This document shows positions 34,522 through 46,289 of a stretch of DNA of 64,000 nucleotides, in pieces (the stretch's first letter is position 1; the number at the start of each line of letters is the position of its first letter). The translations under genes and the position numbers were made by a program. Location: NCBI GenBank assembly GCA_030737835.1, contig JAUJYN010000028.1:1-64000 (forward strand), read 5' to 3'. This stretch comes from Acorus gramineus. Lineage: Eukaryota > Streptophyta > Magnoliopsida > Acorales > Acoraceae. The notes beneath the pieces were generated by a model. It ran no database searches. It was not told the DNA's origin and was given only the letters and a program-made list of their open reading frames with translations.

Positions 34522-37500
34522 TGTCACGCCCCAGGGCGGCCATCCCCGAGACGTGGCAATATATATAGTATCAGCTATCAATTACAAGAGGTCAACAATG
34601 ACTCTAATAAATAACACAACGCTGGCAAAACAATACTAACAGATAGATCAACTAAAATGCAGAAGCATAAAAATATCAATAAGTCCGTAAACCAAAAACA
34701 TTATTACAGACTTGAATACACAATCACTGTCCTATGAGCCAAGTCTAATCCAAATAAAATACATCATGTGCAACACGCACGATTTCAGATACATAAATGA
34801 CACTAGGTCTTCTGACATCCTCGCACTCGCCAACCGCCGGACGGGATGCTCCCACGCATGCAAGACCACGCCACAGGGAAGCTCCAGCTCCACGCCCAAA
34901 ACTGCCCCTGAAAAAGAAACAGTATGCGAGGGGTGAGCTACAAGCTCAGTGAGTGGGTGAAAACCAAACACCATTACAACAATTCAATACTAAGACAAAT
35001 TCCTTTTAAGGAAGAACATGAGTAGAAACCCAATGGATAACAAGGTCATGCAGCAGTGCGACCAATCACACCCTCACCCTCACTCCCGGAGGGAGACTCT
35101 TGGGACTCTTGGGGAGAGACCATACCGTTTGTCGAAGAGACGCGGATTTACTGGTCCACACAACACTACTGGATTATCTACATCGAGATAACTGCCCAAT
35201 GATGTCTTTGAACATCGTTACATAACCGGACCCAATAACTATGGGAACGGACGAACAACGAAATGGGTCACGCGGCGACGTGACTACAATTCATCCTCAC
35301 CCTATCTCCCGGAGGGGTGACCCTAGGGACTTTCGGGATAAAATCCGCTTGCTCTACACCCTTTGTCATCCTGTAACCCTCTCCCGGGTCGCCTCTACCT
35401 GGTATACTCCCATGATCAGTACATCTTGCTGCATGCATCGATAGTACCTACAGGTGGGGGGCCTCTGTCAGGACAGCTACAACGCCGGGCAGCACCGACA
35501 CAGATCCGATGAAGGGGAGAACGATTCCACGCTCGCAATATCATTCGTTTGCCCTCTCCCGGATAGCCTCTACCTGGTATACCTCCATGACAAGTACATC
35601 TTGCCGCATGCATCGATAGTATCTACAGGTGGGGGCCCTCTGTCAGGACAGCTACAACCCGGGCCGCTTCAACACGGATGACATTGGTAGGAAACACTCC
35701 ATGTTCGCAAAGCGTACCCAATGGAAAAACAACTACTCTCGATAATTGCCTACCGATGCTATCGAATACATATGAACTCAAACATAGATGCGTTGCTCGG
35801 ACGCAAGCAGTTACCTCGGTTCTCACACCAAAAATAAGCCCAAGGCATAACCCAATGGACGGTTCATACACTCGCCTAACATGGGTAGGCCTAGCTTAAA
35901 CACCATAACCACCGGTTCGAAACACCGGTATAACATTGAATTCTTCTGAATTCAAACAAGTGCACCAAAAGGATGCAGGGTGGCAATTACATCGCTTGCA
36001 CTCTAACTAACTAAGGTACAACTTGACAACGGCTCATACCCACACCTAGCACAGGTAGGCACGAATAGTTTAACATGCGCAATTATAATAGGACAATTCT
36101 ATCGCAGTTATATACATGGTCCACATGCACGATAACATAGAATTAACTGTAGGCAGGTTCTCCCTAACATGAATATACATCATAAACAATAAATCATGCA
36201 ACAGACATACAAGGCATGGCCTAACTACACATGCATATGAGGCACATTAATCATACAAGCACACAAGGTATAACTTAAGCATGTGTTGGATATCACCAAC
36301 TTAAAAGGGAAGGGTTAAGCACGATCTCATGCATTAACCGGTGCATGCCGATAATCCCAAGCGGACCCGAGTCAAGTAGGAACCACATCTATTTACTCAG
36401 TTTATGCAAAGAGGGAGGACGAGAGAGAGGGAAAGTCTCATCCTCTTCGGAAGCTGGTCATAGCTTTTCCCCCAACAAGATGGGTGCAACAACCATACCA
36501 CGTTCTGCAGTCTTACTAACAAGGGAATATTAAGTATGCACCCGGTTATTAACCTAGGTTTAATCATGCTAGACATTACTAACATAGGGAGGTAGTACTA
36601 TAAATAGGGACTACCTAAGGCATGCATATTCTATTCATTCATATAAACACACATCACACATGCCCATACATGAAGGGCGCATGTGAATATAATAATTCAC
36701 ACATGAATATGATACATTGGCAAGTATTTGGTAGAATAGGGGGTTCTACACAATATACGAGCTATACTAACCTAGCATGCAAATATCTAGCATATTATGG
36801 GTTAGACATGACCATACTACTTATCTAAATAAGTAGTATAGTCAGGGTGCCTAACAGATGCACGATGCACGACTACGTTCATCCAACACTTCTCGAAGGG
36901 TTGGATCAAACTACTCACCGATACGCGGATCACCGCACGTCCGGTCTACGAGATCTGCAAAACACAACCAATGATCCACAATTAAAATATGGAACCTCCT
37001 AACACACATATAAGCCTACTCCATGAATACCCTAACTTCTGATACTTTCCACAACATGCATAACAACTCCTTGACACACAATTGAGCAAAACTGCTAAAC
37101 CTGCTGTAACCAGCCCTACTATTTGATCTCCAGTGCATCAAATACACATCCAACAATTATGAAATAAATCATATACATTCTTTGACATGCTGGGATCATA
37201 ATCTCTGAAGACATTATAACAAAATTGTGGCCTCTACAAGCCCAAACTAAAATATTTCCAGAAACCGGTCAATTCCCACACGAATTTGGACAGGCCTTGC
37301 AAATCAGGTTATAACTTACAACACAGCTATTATAACGACACCAAATTTCATATATAACAACTAGACACATAGGTGATCATATCACATGATGACACAATCC
37401 CAAAAATATGCCTCTAAATACTAGATTCACAAAGATCTTTAGAAGACAGAGATCTGTCTTACCAAAACAGGGGGAGGGAAATGGGGAGATGCGGGGCTCT

Positions 37501-38184
37501 CGACACACCCACGACCACCTCAACCACCACAACCACTACCACCACCTCATCAGCATCTCCTCATCCATTTCTTGGCTGTAAACAGGGGATAAAGGCATGA
37601 GAGGGAGATAGACAGAAGAGAAACAACAACAACAACACACACACTCACACTTATTCACTCTCTCTTGTGCTTCTTCTTCTTCTTGTTGTTCTTCTCAATA
37701 AACAAAGGAAAAGCAACCAAAAATGGGAGCCAAAGAGGGCCTCGGATGGATTTTCTAGGGAGAGAGAGAGAGAGAGAGAGATTTCACTTTGGGGGCGGGG
37801 TGATGAGAAGAGAAAAGGGGGGTGCACTTAAGCCTATTCTCACCCTCTAACACTTAAAATAACGAAGGGTTGCTTAACCATTAAGCAAGGGGGGGGGGGG
37901 TGAGGTTACCAAAGGTCACCTTATTCACCAAAATATCTAACACTATTCGACTAACCAAACTAGGAACTCTCAAAACAAAACCCGGATACGGTTTGGAACT
38001 GCATATTTTTTAAAACATTACTGGAATTCGATGAAATTTTTATGGGTAGTACAAAATGGTACCAAGACCCATAATATGCAGTTAGATTTTCAATCAGAGT
38101 ACTCCAACTCCCGTAGGTAGCTAAAAGCCAAAATTTTAGTGACTTCGATCGAAAAATAAATCTCCAAATGACACGGGTATAACA
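34522..38184 (-). mobile_element. Type II 3' LTR of element F
   Basis: Runs 3663 bases from TGTCACGCC (34522) to GGTATAACA (38184), followed by a polypurine tract and a pol remnant, so it is a 3' LTR. It is the only full-length type II LTR here. Unlike type I it has no GC island. It has an AT-rich middle, G runs near 37889-37899, and GA/CT microsatellites near 37760. It lies directly against LINE RT sequence. The five bases before it (AGATT, 34517-34521) should be its target duplication, but no partner is found. Confidence 0.87.
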
Positions 38185-38530
38185 TTCTTCCCCCCTTAAG
38201 AAATTTAGTCCTTGAAATTTAAGGAAACTCAAGGGGAAGACCAAAATAGCCTATATCACAGATTGACCTTTCGCTCCCAAGTGGTCTTATGCACCAGACT
38301 GGTGCTATCGACACACTTTAATCAAAGGAACGGTCTTAGCATGAAACTTCTTCACACATTTTTCCATGATCTTGATCCACTGCTCCACGAACGGTGAAAC
38401 CAGCTCGAGGGTGAGGGGGTCGAACGGAATAACATGAGCAGGATCGAGGACATAATGCCTCAGCTTCGAGACAAGGACGACGTCGTGGGCATGAACCAGC
38501 TATGAGGGAAAGGCTACATGACAAGCCACC
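38185..38530 (-). pseudogene. Element F pol remnant (chromodomain region)
   Basis: After the polypurine tract (38185-38198) about 330 bases match the pol 3' end of elements A-C at a lower level. Examples are 'aagtggtcttatgcaccagactggtgctatcg' region at 38279 and 'gggtcgaacggaataacatgagcaggatcg' region at 38417, aligned with the chromodomain and 'VIPFEPL' segment. Several frameshifts and stops are present. It breaks off at 38530, where an LTR in the opposite orientation starts. It shows that the type II interior once carried a chromodomain. Confidence 0.75.
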
Positions 38531-38696
38531 TGTTATATATGTCTCGCTTTTTAGCCTATTGGTCACATTTGGGTCATTTCTGGCCATTTTTCTAATTTTT
38601 CTTTTTTCGATCGGAGCCGCTAAAATTTTAGACTTTTAGCTATCTGCGTGAGTTTGAGTACTCCGATTGGAAATCTAACTGCATATTATCAGTCCT
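38531..38696 (+). mobile_element. Start of a plus-strand type I LTR, fragment
   Basis: Begins TGTTATATATGT (the element-strand start of type I LTRs) and follows the usual terminal sequence to 'gcatattatcagtcct', where the minus-strand LTR at 38697 interrupts it. Only about 165 bases remain. Confidence 0.75.
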
Positions 38697-39637
38697 TGTC
38701 ACGCCCCAGGGTGGCCGTCCCCGAGACGTGGCAATAATAAAATATCAGCTATCAATACCTGAGGTCAATAAAGACTCCAACAACAACACACAAGGTGGCA
38801 AAGAAAGGATAATGATAACTGACTGAAAAGCGGAAGCATAATATATAAACAATGTCTATAAACCAAAAATATTATTACAGACTCGAATACACAATCACTG
38901 TCCTGTGAGAGCCAAGTCTAGACCAAAATAAATGCAACCTGTGCCACATGCACGATTTACAATACATACAATGACTCTAGGACTGCTGACAGCCTCGCAC
39001 TCGCCACCCGCCGGAAGAACGCTCCACGCCCATAAGACCACGCCACAGGAAAGCTCCAGCTCCAGCTCCACGCCAGACACTGCCCCTAAAAAGAAACAGT
39101 ATGCGAGGGGTGAGCTACAAGTTCAGTGAGTGGTTGGAAACCAATCACCATACAACAGTTCAATACATAAATAATTTCCTTTCAAGGTAAACATGGGTGG
39201 AAACCCATGGATAACAGGGTCACGCGACGGCGCGACCAACCTCACCCTCACCCTCAACCCCGGAGGGAGACTCTTGGGACTTTTGGGGAGAGAACATACC
39301 GTTGGTCGAGGAGACCCATGATTACTGGTCCACACAACACTACTAGATCACCAACCTCACCCTCACCCTCACTCCCGGAGGGAGACTCTTGGGACTTTTG
39401 GGGAGAGACCATACCGTTGGTCGAGGAGACCTGGGATTACTGGTCTACGCAACACTACTGGATGTTCTACATCGAGATAACTGCCCAATGATGTCTTTGA
39501 ATATCGATACGAGACCGGACCCAACAACTATGGAAACGGACGAACAACGAATGGGTCACGAGGCGACGTGTCTTCACCTCATCCTCACCCTCACTCCCGG
39601 AGAGAGACTCTTGGGACTTTTGGAAGAGACTTAGACT
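38697..39637 (-). mobile_element. Type II LTR start, interrupted (continues 43126-43165)
   Basis: Starts TGTCACGCC and follows the type II LTR (compare 17159-18080) to 'gaagagacttagact'. It is then split by the plus-strand LTR at 39638-43125. The next bases of the same LTR ('tgctctacacccttggtccaccgg') follow at 43133-43165, after a repeat of TTAGACT (39631-39637 and 43126-43132). After 43165 it is cut by another plus-strand LTR. Confidence 0.8.
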
Positions 39638-40139
39638 TGTTATGCCTGTGTCATTTGGAGCGCTCTAATTGAAAATTTGGCTACATAATTTTTTTTCTCT
39701 TAGAAGTTATGTATTTCCGATTTGGTATTTGGATTTGATTTTGTTAAAATCCAAGATGAAGAGGTTTAAATATGATTTTATTATGAGATGCTCAGTTTTG
39801 AGTTAGCTTTCATACAAAAGTGGAATCAGATCAACTGGATTCATGTAGTAAAAGTTATGGGTATTTTACCAAGTATACCCCGGGAAGGAAAATTCTGGCA
39901 GCAGCTCTGTTCTATGTTTAGCTCTAATTTCTGAATAGCTGGAGAGCTTAGTTGATCTTGGCATAAACATGAAAGCTGTAGATAATCGTCTTGGGTTTCC
40001 AACGGACTTTGAATTGTGCAATTCGGAGCTATATTGAAGAAGTTATGGCTGTTCTAGTGAAGCATATCCAGAATTTCTAGTCAAGGATGAATTGGTCATT
40101 TTGTACCCCTCTTTTAGATATTTATTTGCCCAAACAAAA

Positions 40140-40181
<42 letters not shown>

Positions 40182-43125
40182 CCACTCCCCACGTCTACAT
40201 CTTGGTCTCTCTTCCTCTCTTTCAAAGCCCCCCAAGGTGTTTGTATTAATTTCTCAAAGAGAAGAGAAGGAGGAGGTGCAAGTGCCAGAGAAAACTTTGT
40301 GTAGGCTTTGTTGTTGTTGTTGATCTCCTCTCTCTCAAGCACCCTCTCATATCTTGTTCTCCCCCCCTGATTTTCAGCCAAGAAGGAGGATGAGGAGGCT
40401 GAAGAGGTGGTGGTGGTGGTGGTGGTGGTTGAGGTGGCCGTGGGCGCGTCGAGAGCCCCGCATCTCCCCTTTTCCGTTTCCCTCTTTTGGTAAGTCATCT
40501 TCCCCTTCTTTTTGATTTTTAGGGCTGTTGGGATGGTTGGGGAGGTCATGCATGCTAGGTAGATGAGTTAGAGTGTGTGTGAGGGGTTGGGGAGGGTTAA
40601 AAAGGAGTAAGGGTTGGCTGGGCGAGCGTTGGGGGTTGTCTGCGCGCGTGCGGGCGAAGGTGCTCGCGCAGAAGGGCGCTGGTAGGCGTAGGCGGGCGCG
40701 CGAGGGCGTGGGTGCGCGCGAAGTGGGCGCGCGGGCGCTGGCACGAGCAGGGGTGCGCGTGGGGAGTGCGCGCGAGTGCGCGCGTGAGCGTGCGCGCACG
40801 CGGGGCAGTGCGCCTGGGCGTGTGTCTGGGCGCCGGGTTAGGGGGCCAGTGCGAGCGCGCGCGTGCGTGCGCGTGCTTGGGCATGCGTGGGGCTGCCTAG
40901 GGTCTCGGGTAGGTGCTGGGGCACCCGGGCATGCATGCGTATGCGCGTGCTCGCATGCGTGCGAGCCCGTATGCGTGCATGTCTAAGTCTTTAGTATTTC
41001 TAATGATTTCTAAGTGCTAATTTGTTATGTTACTCACCAAATTTGATGCCCCTACCTTGCAGATCTCGTCGGATGGGATGCGCGAGGTCCCGGGTTGTAA
41101 GGTGAGTGGTTCAATTCCAATCCACCCCTCTAGGGATGCGCTCGACCCACGTAGACGCGCATCGCGCATCGAAGGGTCCCCCTAGCTATAATATGTAGAT
41201 ACCATGTTAATGCATGTTTTAATATGATGTAACCATGCCATATTACACATTGTATGCTAGGGATATACATCCATGTATCATGTATAGAGGCCCATACATG
41301 CCTAGACACCATGTCCCATGCTTGAAAAGCCTTGATCTATGCATGTTTCCCATTTAACTTAATTTATTTAAACCAAAATGAGATTATATTGGTATAAGCA
41401 TGCCTTAGAGAATATTATAACCTTGTTGTTATAATATATGTTTCCCCGCATCTTAGTTATGCGCCCTGGAGGAATTCTTGAGAATTCATGACATTAGTAG
41501 TGTTAGAAATCGTTGTTGACGGATCCAAGAGGATCGTATCCGTGTGAGTAGGCTGTTTTCTCCCCTTTGTTGGAGCCGAGTAGGGACTCCCCGGCGTTGG
41601 AAAAGCTGTCCTGGCAGAGGGCTCCCATCTGTAGGTACCACCGATGCGTTGGAGGGTACTGATCGTGGGAGTATACCAGGTAGAGGCTACGCGAAGGAGA
41701 GGCTACTGGTGGACCAAGGGTGGAGAGCAGCCTAGTCTGTACCAAAAGGCCCATGTCAGCCCTAAGGGTGAGGGTGTGGGTGGGGTGGGTCAGCGATGTT
41801 ACGACCCACTATCTGGTGCAGTTACTCCCGTTTAGGGACTTTAATTATTTTAAGGTTAATATGAGTGTGTTGCATAGATTGTTGTTATGCCTGTGTTTTG
41901 ATATCTCAATAAGTGAGTATCGAGAGTAGTTGTTTTCCATTGGGTTCGCTTTGCGAACATGGAATGTTTAATCCCAATGTCGTCCGTGTTGAAGAGGTCC
42001 GGGTTGTAGCTGTCCTGACAGAGGGCTCCCATCCGTAGGTACCACCGATGCATTCGGGAGCGTACTGATCGTGGGAGTATACCAGGTAGAGGCTACCCGG
42101 GAGAGGGTAGCCTCTACCTGGTATTGCGAGTGTGGAATCGTTCTCCCCTTCGTTGGATCCGATGTAGGGACTCCCCGGCGATTACAGCTGTCCTGACAGA
42201 GGGCTCCCATCCATAGGTACCACCAAGGCGCTCGAAAGCGTACTAATCGTGGGAGTATACCAGGTAGAGGCTACGCGAGGGAGAGGCTACCGGTGGACCA
42301 AGGGTGTAGAGCAGTCTAAGTCTCTTCCAAAAGTCCGATGTCACCTCCGGGGTGAGGGTGAGGATGAGGTGAAGACACATCGCCGCGTGATCCATTCGTT
42401 GTTTGTCCGTTCCCATAGTTGTTGGGTCCGGCTATGTATCGATGTTTAAAGACATCGTGGGTCAGTTATCCTGATGTAGATGATCCAGTAGTGTTGTGTA
42501 GACCAGTAATCCCGGGTCTCCTCGACCAACGGTATGGTCTCTCCCCAAAAGTCCCAAGAGTCTCCCTCCGGGGGTGAGGGTGAGGGTGAGGTTGGTCGCT
42601 CCGCCGCGTTACCCAGTTATCCATGGGTTTCCACCCACGTTTTCCTTGTCAGGAAATTGTTTGAGTATTGAACTGTAGTATGGTGATTGGTTTCCAGCCA
42701 CTCACTGAGCTTGTAGCTCACCCCTCGCATAATGTTTCTTTTCAGGGGCAGTGTTGGGCGTGGAGCTGGAGCTTTCCTGTGGCGTGGTCCTATGGGCGTG
42801 GAGCATTCTTCTGGCGGATGGCGAGTGCGAGGCTGTCAGCAGTCCTAGAGTCATTGTATGTATTGTAAATCGTGCATGTGGCACAGGTTGTATTTTCTTT
42901 GGTCTAGACTTGGCTCTCACAGGACAATGATTGTGTATTCGAGTCTGTAATAATGTTTTGGTTTACAGACACTGTTTATATATTATGCTTCCGCTTTTCA
43001 GTCAGTTATCATTATCTTGCTTTGCCACCTTGTGTATTGTTGTTGGAGTCTTTATTGACCTCAGGTATTGATAGCTGATATTTTATTATTGCCACGTCTC
43101 AGGGACGGCCGCCCTGGGGCGTGAC
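39638..43125 (+). mobile_element. Plus-strand mosaic LTR
   Basis: Begins TGTTATGCCTGTGTCATTTG, close to the element-strand start of type II LTR F, and ends GGGGCGTGAC, lacking the expected final A. The middle has a (CT)n microsatellite (about 40141-40180), a GC-rich island (about 40620-40980) and type I blocks to about 41885. From about 41890 the sequence is type II, with the CACCCTCACCC complement repeated. A 7-base repeat TTAGACT flanks it. Probably a solo LTR formed by, or from, a recombinant element. Confidence 0.75.
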
Positions 43126-43165
43126 TTAGACTGCTCTACACCCTTGGTCCACCGGTAGCCCTTTC

Positions 43166-44546
43166 TGTTATATATGTGTCACTTTTAGCCTTTTGGTCAC
43201 CTTTGGGACATTTCTGGCAGTTTTTCAATTTTTCTTTTTTTTTGATCGGAACCGCTAAAATTTTGAACTTTTAGCTATCTACATGAGCTCGAGAACTCCG
43301 ATTGAAAATCTAACTACACATTATGAGTCATGGTGCCATTTCGAGCCACTCACAAAAATTTCATCGAATTCCGGAAACGTGTTAGAATTTGGCAGTTCCG
43401 AATCGTATCCGGGTTTTGACCGAGTTGGAATGTCAAAGGGGGACTTGACCAAGTCAAGAAGACTTGGACCAAGTCAAATTTGACCATTGACTTGGTCAAA
43501 TCTTTTTGTTTTTTTGTGTGGTTGGGTTGACTCAAAGTCAAGCCTCACCAACTTTTTTTTTCTATTAATGTGTGTGAGTGTGTGAGAGTGTGTGTGTGTG
43601 TGTGAGGTCCTATTAGTGGGCGTCCCCCTTCTTTTCCTCATCTCCATCTCCCTCTCACACACTCCATCACTCCCTCTTCTTGTTGTTCCAAATAGAGGTA
43701 GTAGAAGAAGAAGAAGAAGAAAACCCTAGAGAGGAGAAGTGAAGGTATGTGTGTGCGCTATCCTTGTGTGGTGTTTGTTTTGTTTCCCTTTTCTCTATCT
43801 CCCTCTCATGGCTTCCCCCACCCCTGTTTTCAGCCATTTTAGGGCTTGAGAGTGGCTGAGGAGGTGGTGGTGTTGGTGGTGGCAGAAGAGGTGGTTTGGT
43901 GCGCAAATGGCACCCGAGTTCCCCCTTTTTCCTTCCCCTCCTTTTTGCTAAGTCCTCCTCCTCCCTTAGCTTTGTTTAGATGATTGTTAGGGTTATTAAG
44001 TGGTCAAGCATGCCTTGCAAAGGTGGTAAGGTGTGTGGGTGGGCTGAGGAGGGGGTGGAAGGGGTTCAGGCGCGCAAGCGGAGCCATCCGCGCACATGCG
44101 CGCGCGTCTGCGCGCTCAGTCGGGCGCTGGCGCGCTCAGACGGGTGCACTGACGGGCGCGGTCGCGTGCGAGCAGGGTTCTGCACGGGCGCGCAGTGCGC
44201 GCGAGGGCGAGCGGCCTGGACGCGCAGTGCGCGCGGGCGCGCGAGAGCGTGCGCGCGCGCACGGCAGCGCGTCTGGGCGCGTGGGCAGGCGTGCGGCAGT
44301 GCGCTAGGGGTGCTGGGGCGCATGCATGCGTGCGCATTCGTGCATGTGCGTGCGGGGGGGGGGGGGGGGCATGCGTGTGGCTGCCCGAGGGTTCGGGTGG
44401 GTGTCGGGGCACTCGGACTTGCGTGCTCGCATGCGTGCGAGTCCGTATGCATGCTTGTCCGAGTATTTCGGTATTTTTAGTAAATTTCATGTGTATTGTG
44501 CAGTTTACTCACCATATTGAATGCCCATGTCTTGCAGATCTTGCCG
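43166..44546 (+). mobile_element. Plus-strand type I LTR, truncated in its GC island
   Basis: Starts TGTTATATATGTGTCAC and continues through the AT-rich end, CA/TG repeats (about 43575-43605), the gene-free middle and the GC island (about 44080-44460, with a G run at 44347). It passes the stem-loop region to the word CTTGCAGATCTTGCC. At about 44547 it switches directly to the GC island of a minus-strand LTR, so its far half is missing. Confidence 0.82.
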
Positions 44547-45728
44547 AATGCCGCGTGCCTACCCGCACGCCCAGACACGATGCCGCGCGCGCGCGCACGC
44601 TCGCACGCGCCTGCGGGCACCGCGCGTCCAGCCCTGCGTCTACCCGCGCGTACTGCGCCCCTGCGCAGCACCCCGCGCGCTCCGCCGCGCGCATGCCCGC
44701 GCACACGCCCGCATGTCTGCGCGTACGCGCGCGCGCCCGCCAGCACGCCTGTCTACGCCCGCCAATGCATGCCTACACGCGCAGACTCGCGCGCACGCAC
44801 GCGGATGACCCCGCACGCGTGCCCAAGCCAAACCCACTCCCTTCCTCAGCCCTCCCACACCCCTAACACACATGCATACCATGCACACTCCATATGCACA
44901 CCCTAACATGCATCTAAACAAGGAAATGGGAGGAGAAGGACTCACCCAAAGGAGGAAGAACAAAGGGATGAAACCGGGTGCCCTTCGCACACCGAATCAC
45001 CACCACCAAGACCACCACCACCAAGATCTCTTCTCAGCCCAAGAATGGCTGAAAACAGAGGAGAAAGGAAGCTAAGAGAGGAGGTCAACATAGGGGAAAT
45101 CCAAAAACAACACCATGGAAAGGTAGATCGGAACCCTACCTTTCTTTTCTTCTTCTAGGGCTTCCTATTTCAAGCTCTTCTACTAGCTCAAATGGGGGAA
45201 TTAAAGAGAGGGGATGTGAGGGTTTGTGAGTGAGAGAGATAGAGAGAGATGGGGAAGAAGGACTATTGGTGGACGCCTAAGTGAACTCACCCACACACAC
45301 ACACTTAGCCACTCACACACTCACATTAGGGCACTTAGGGTATTTTTGGTGAGCTTTGACTATGGTCAACTCAACCACACAAACAAACAAAGAGATTTGA
45401 CCAAGTCAATGGTCAAACTTGACTTGGTCAAAGTCATCTTTGACTTGGTCAAGTCTCCCAATGACTTTTCGCTTGGTCAAAACCCGGATACGATTCAGAA
45501 CTGTGAAATTCTGAAACGTTACCGGAATTCGATGAAATTTTCGTGAGTGGCTTGAAATGGCACCAGGACACATAATGTGCAGTTAGATTTTCAATCGGAG
45601 TTCTCAAGCTCATGATGATAGCCAAAAGTCCAAAATTTTAGCGGTTCCGATCGAAAAAAGAAAAAGTTGAAAAACTGCCAGAATGCTCCAATGGTGACCA
45701 GAAGGCTAAAAGTGACACATATATAACA
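44547..45728 (-). mobile_element. 3' LTR of element C, truncated
   Basis: Begins within a GC island (about 44560-44820) and runs to TATATAACA at 45728, followed by the polypurine tract and pol of element C. Its last 430 bases match 62568-63000 (the far end of C's 5' LTR) more closely than any other copy, sharing markers such as 'agagatttgacc' and 'gactatggtc'. I count about fifteen differences by eye, mostly transitions. The TGTCACGCC half is missing. Confidence 0.87.
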
Positions 45729-45776
45729 TTCTTCCCCCCTTAGGAAATTTTGTCCTCAAAATAAATACAAAAACAT

Positions 45777-46289
45777 CTAGGAAGGGAAAAGATGCGGATA
45801 TGCGTCACGCATGGCGTCCTCGAGCTCCCAAGTGGCCTCGGCACCAGAACGGTGCTGCCATCGCACCTTAACCAGCTGGACGGTCTTGGTGCGGAGCCTC
45901 TTCTCGCGTCGGTCCAGGATCTCGATCGGCTGCTCCACGAATGACAAGTCCAGCTCGAAGACGAGCGGCTCGAACGGGATGACGTGAGCAGGATCGTGGA
46001 CGTAACGCCTCAGCTGCGAGACATGGAAGACGTCATGGGCCTGAGCCAGCTGTGGGGGCAGAGCTATGCGATAGGCCACCTCTCCAACTCGCTCGAGGAT
46101 GAGGAACGGCCCAATGAAACGCAGACTCAGCTTGCCCCGCACACCGAAACGGAAGATGCCCTTCATCGGGGACACCTTCAGGAAGACATGGTCACCAACC
46201 TCGAAGGCGAGCTCACGGCGACGACGATCAGCGTAGCTCTTCTGACGGCTCTGAGCGACTCGGATACGCTCGCGAATCGTCTTGACCAT
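45777..46289 (-). pseudogene. Element C integrase C-terminus and chromodomain
   Basis: A 170-codon open frame ending at TAG (45777). It holds the end of integrase ([20 protein letters not shown]), the GPF module (RFIGPFLILERVGEVAYRIA), HDVFHVSQLR and a Tekay-type C-terminal chromodomain (PIEILDRREKRLRTKTVQLV followed by ATWELEDAM and YPHLF). This part is undamaged, but it is out of frame with the upstream integrase because of a 49-base deletion near 46565. Chromodomains of this clade are believed to guide integration to heterochromatin. Confidence 0.88.

Noticed and set aside
40087..40323. Leu/Ser-rich frames near 40141
   Set aside because: They translate a (CT)n microsatellite inside an LTR.
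44347..44368. G runs (also 2319, 22401, 37889) as functional sites
   Set aside because: Simple homopolymer tracts, not conserved in position between LTR copies, and length is uncertain from sequencing.
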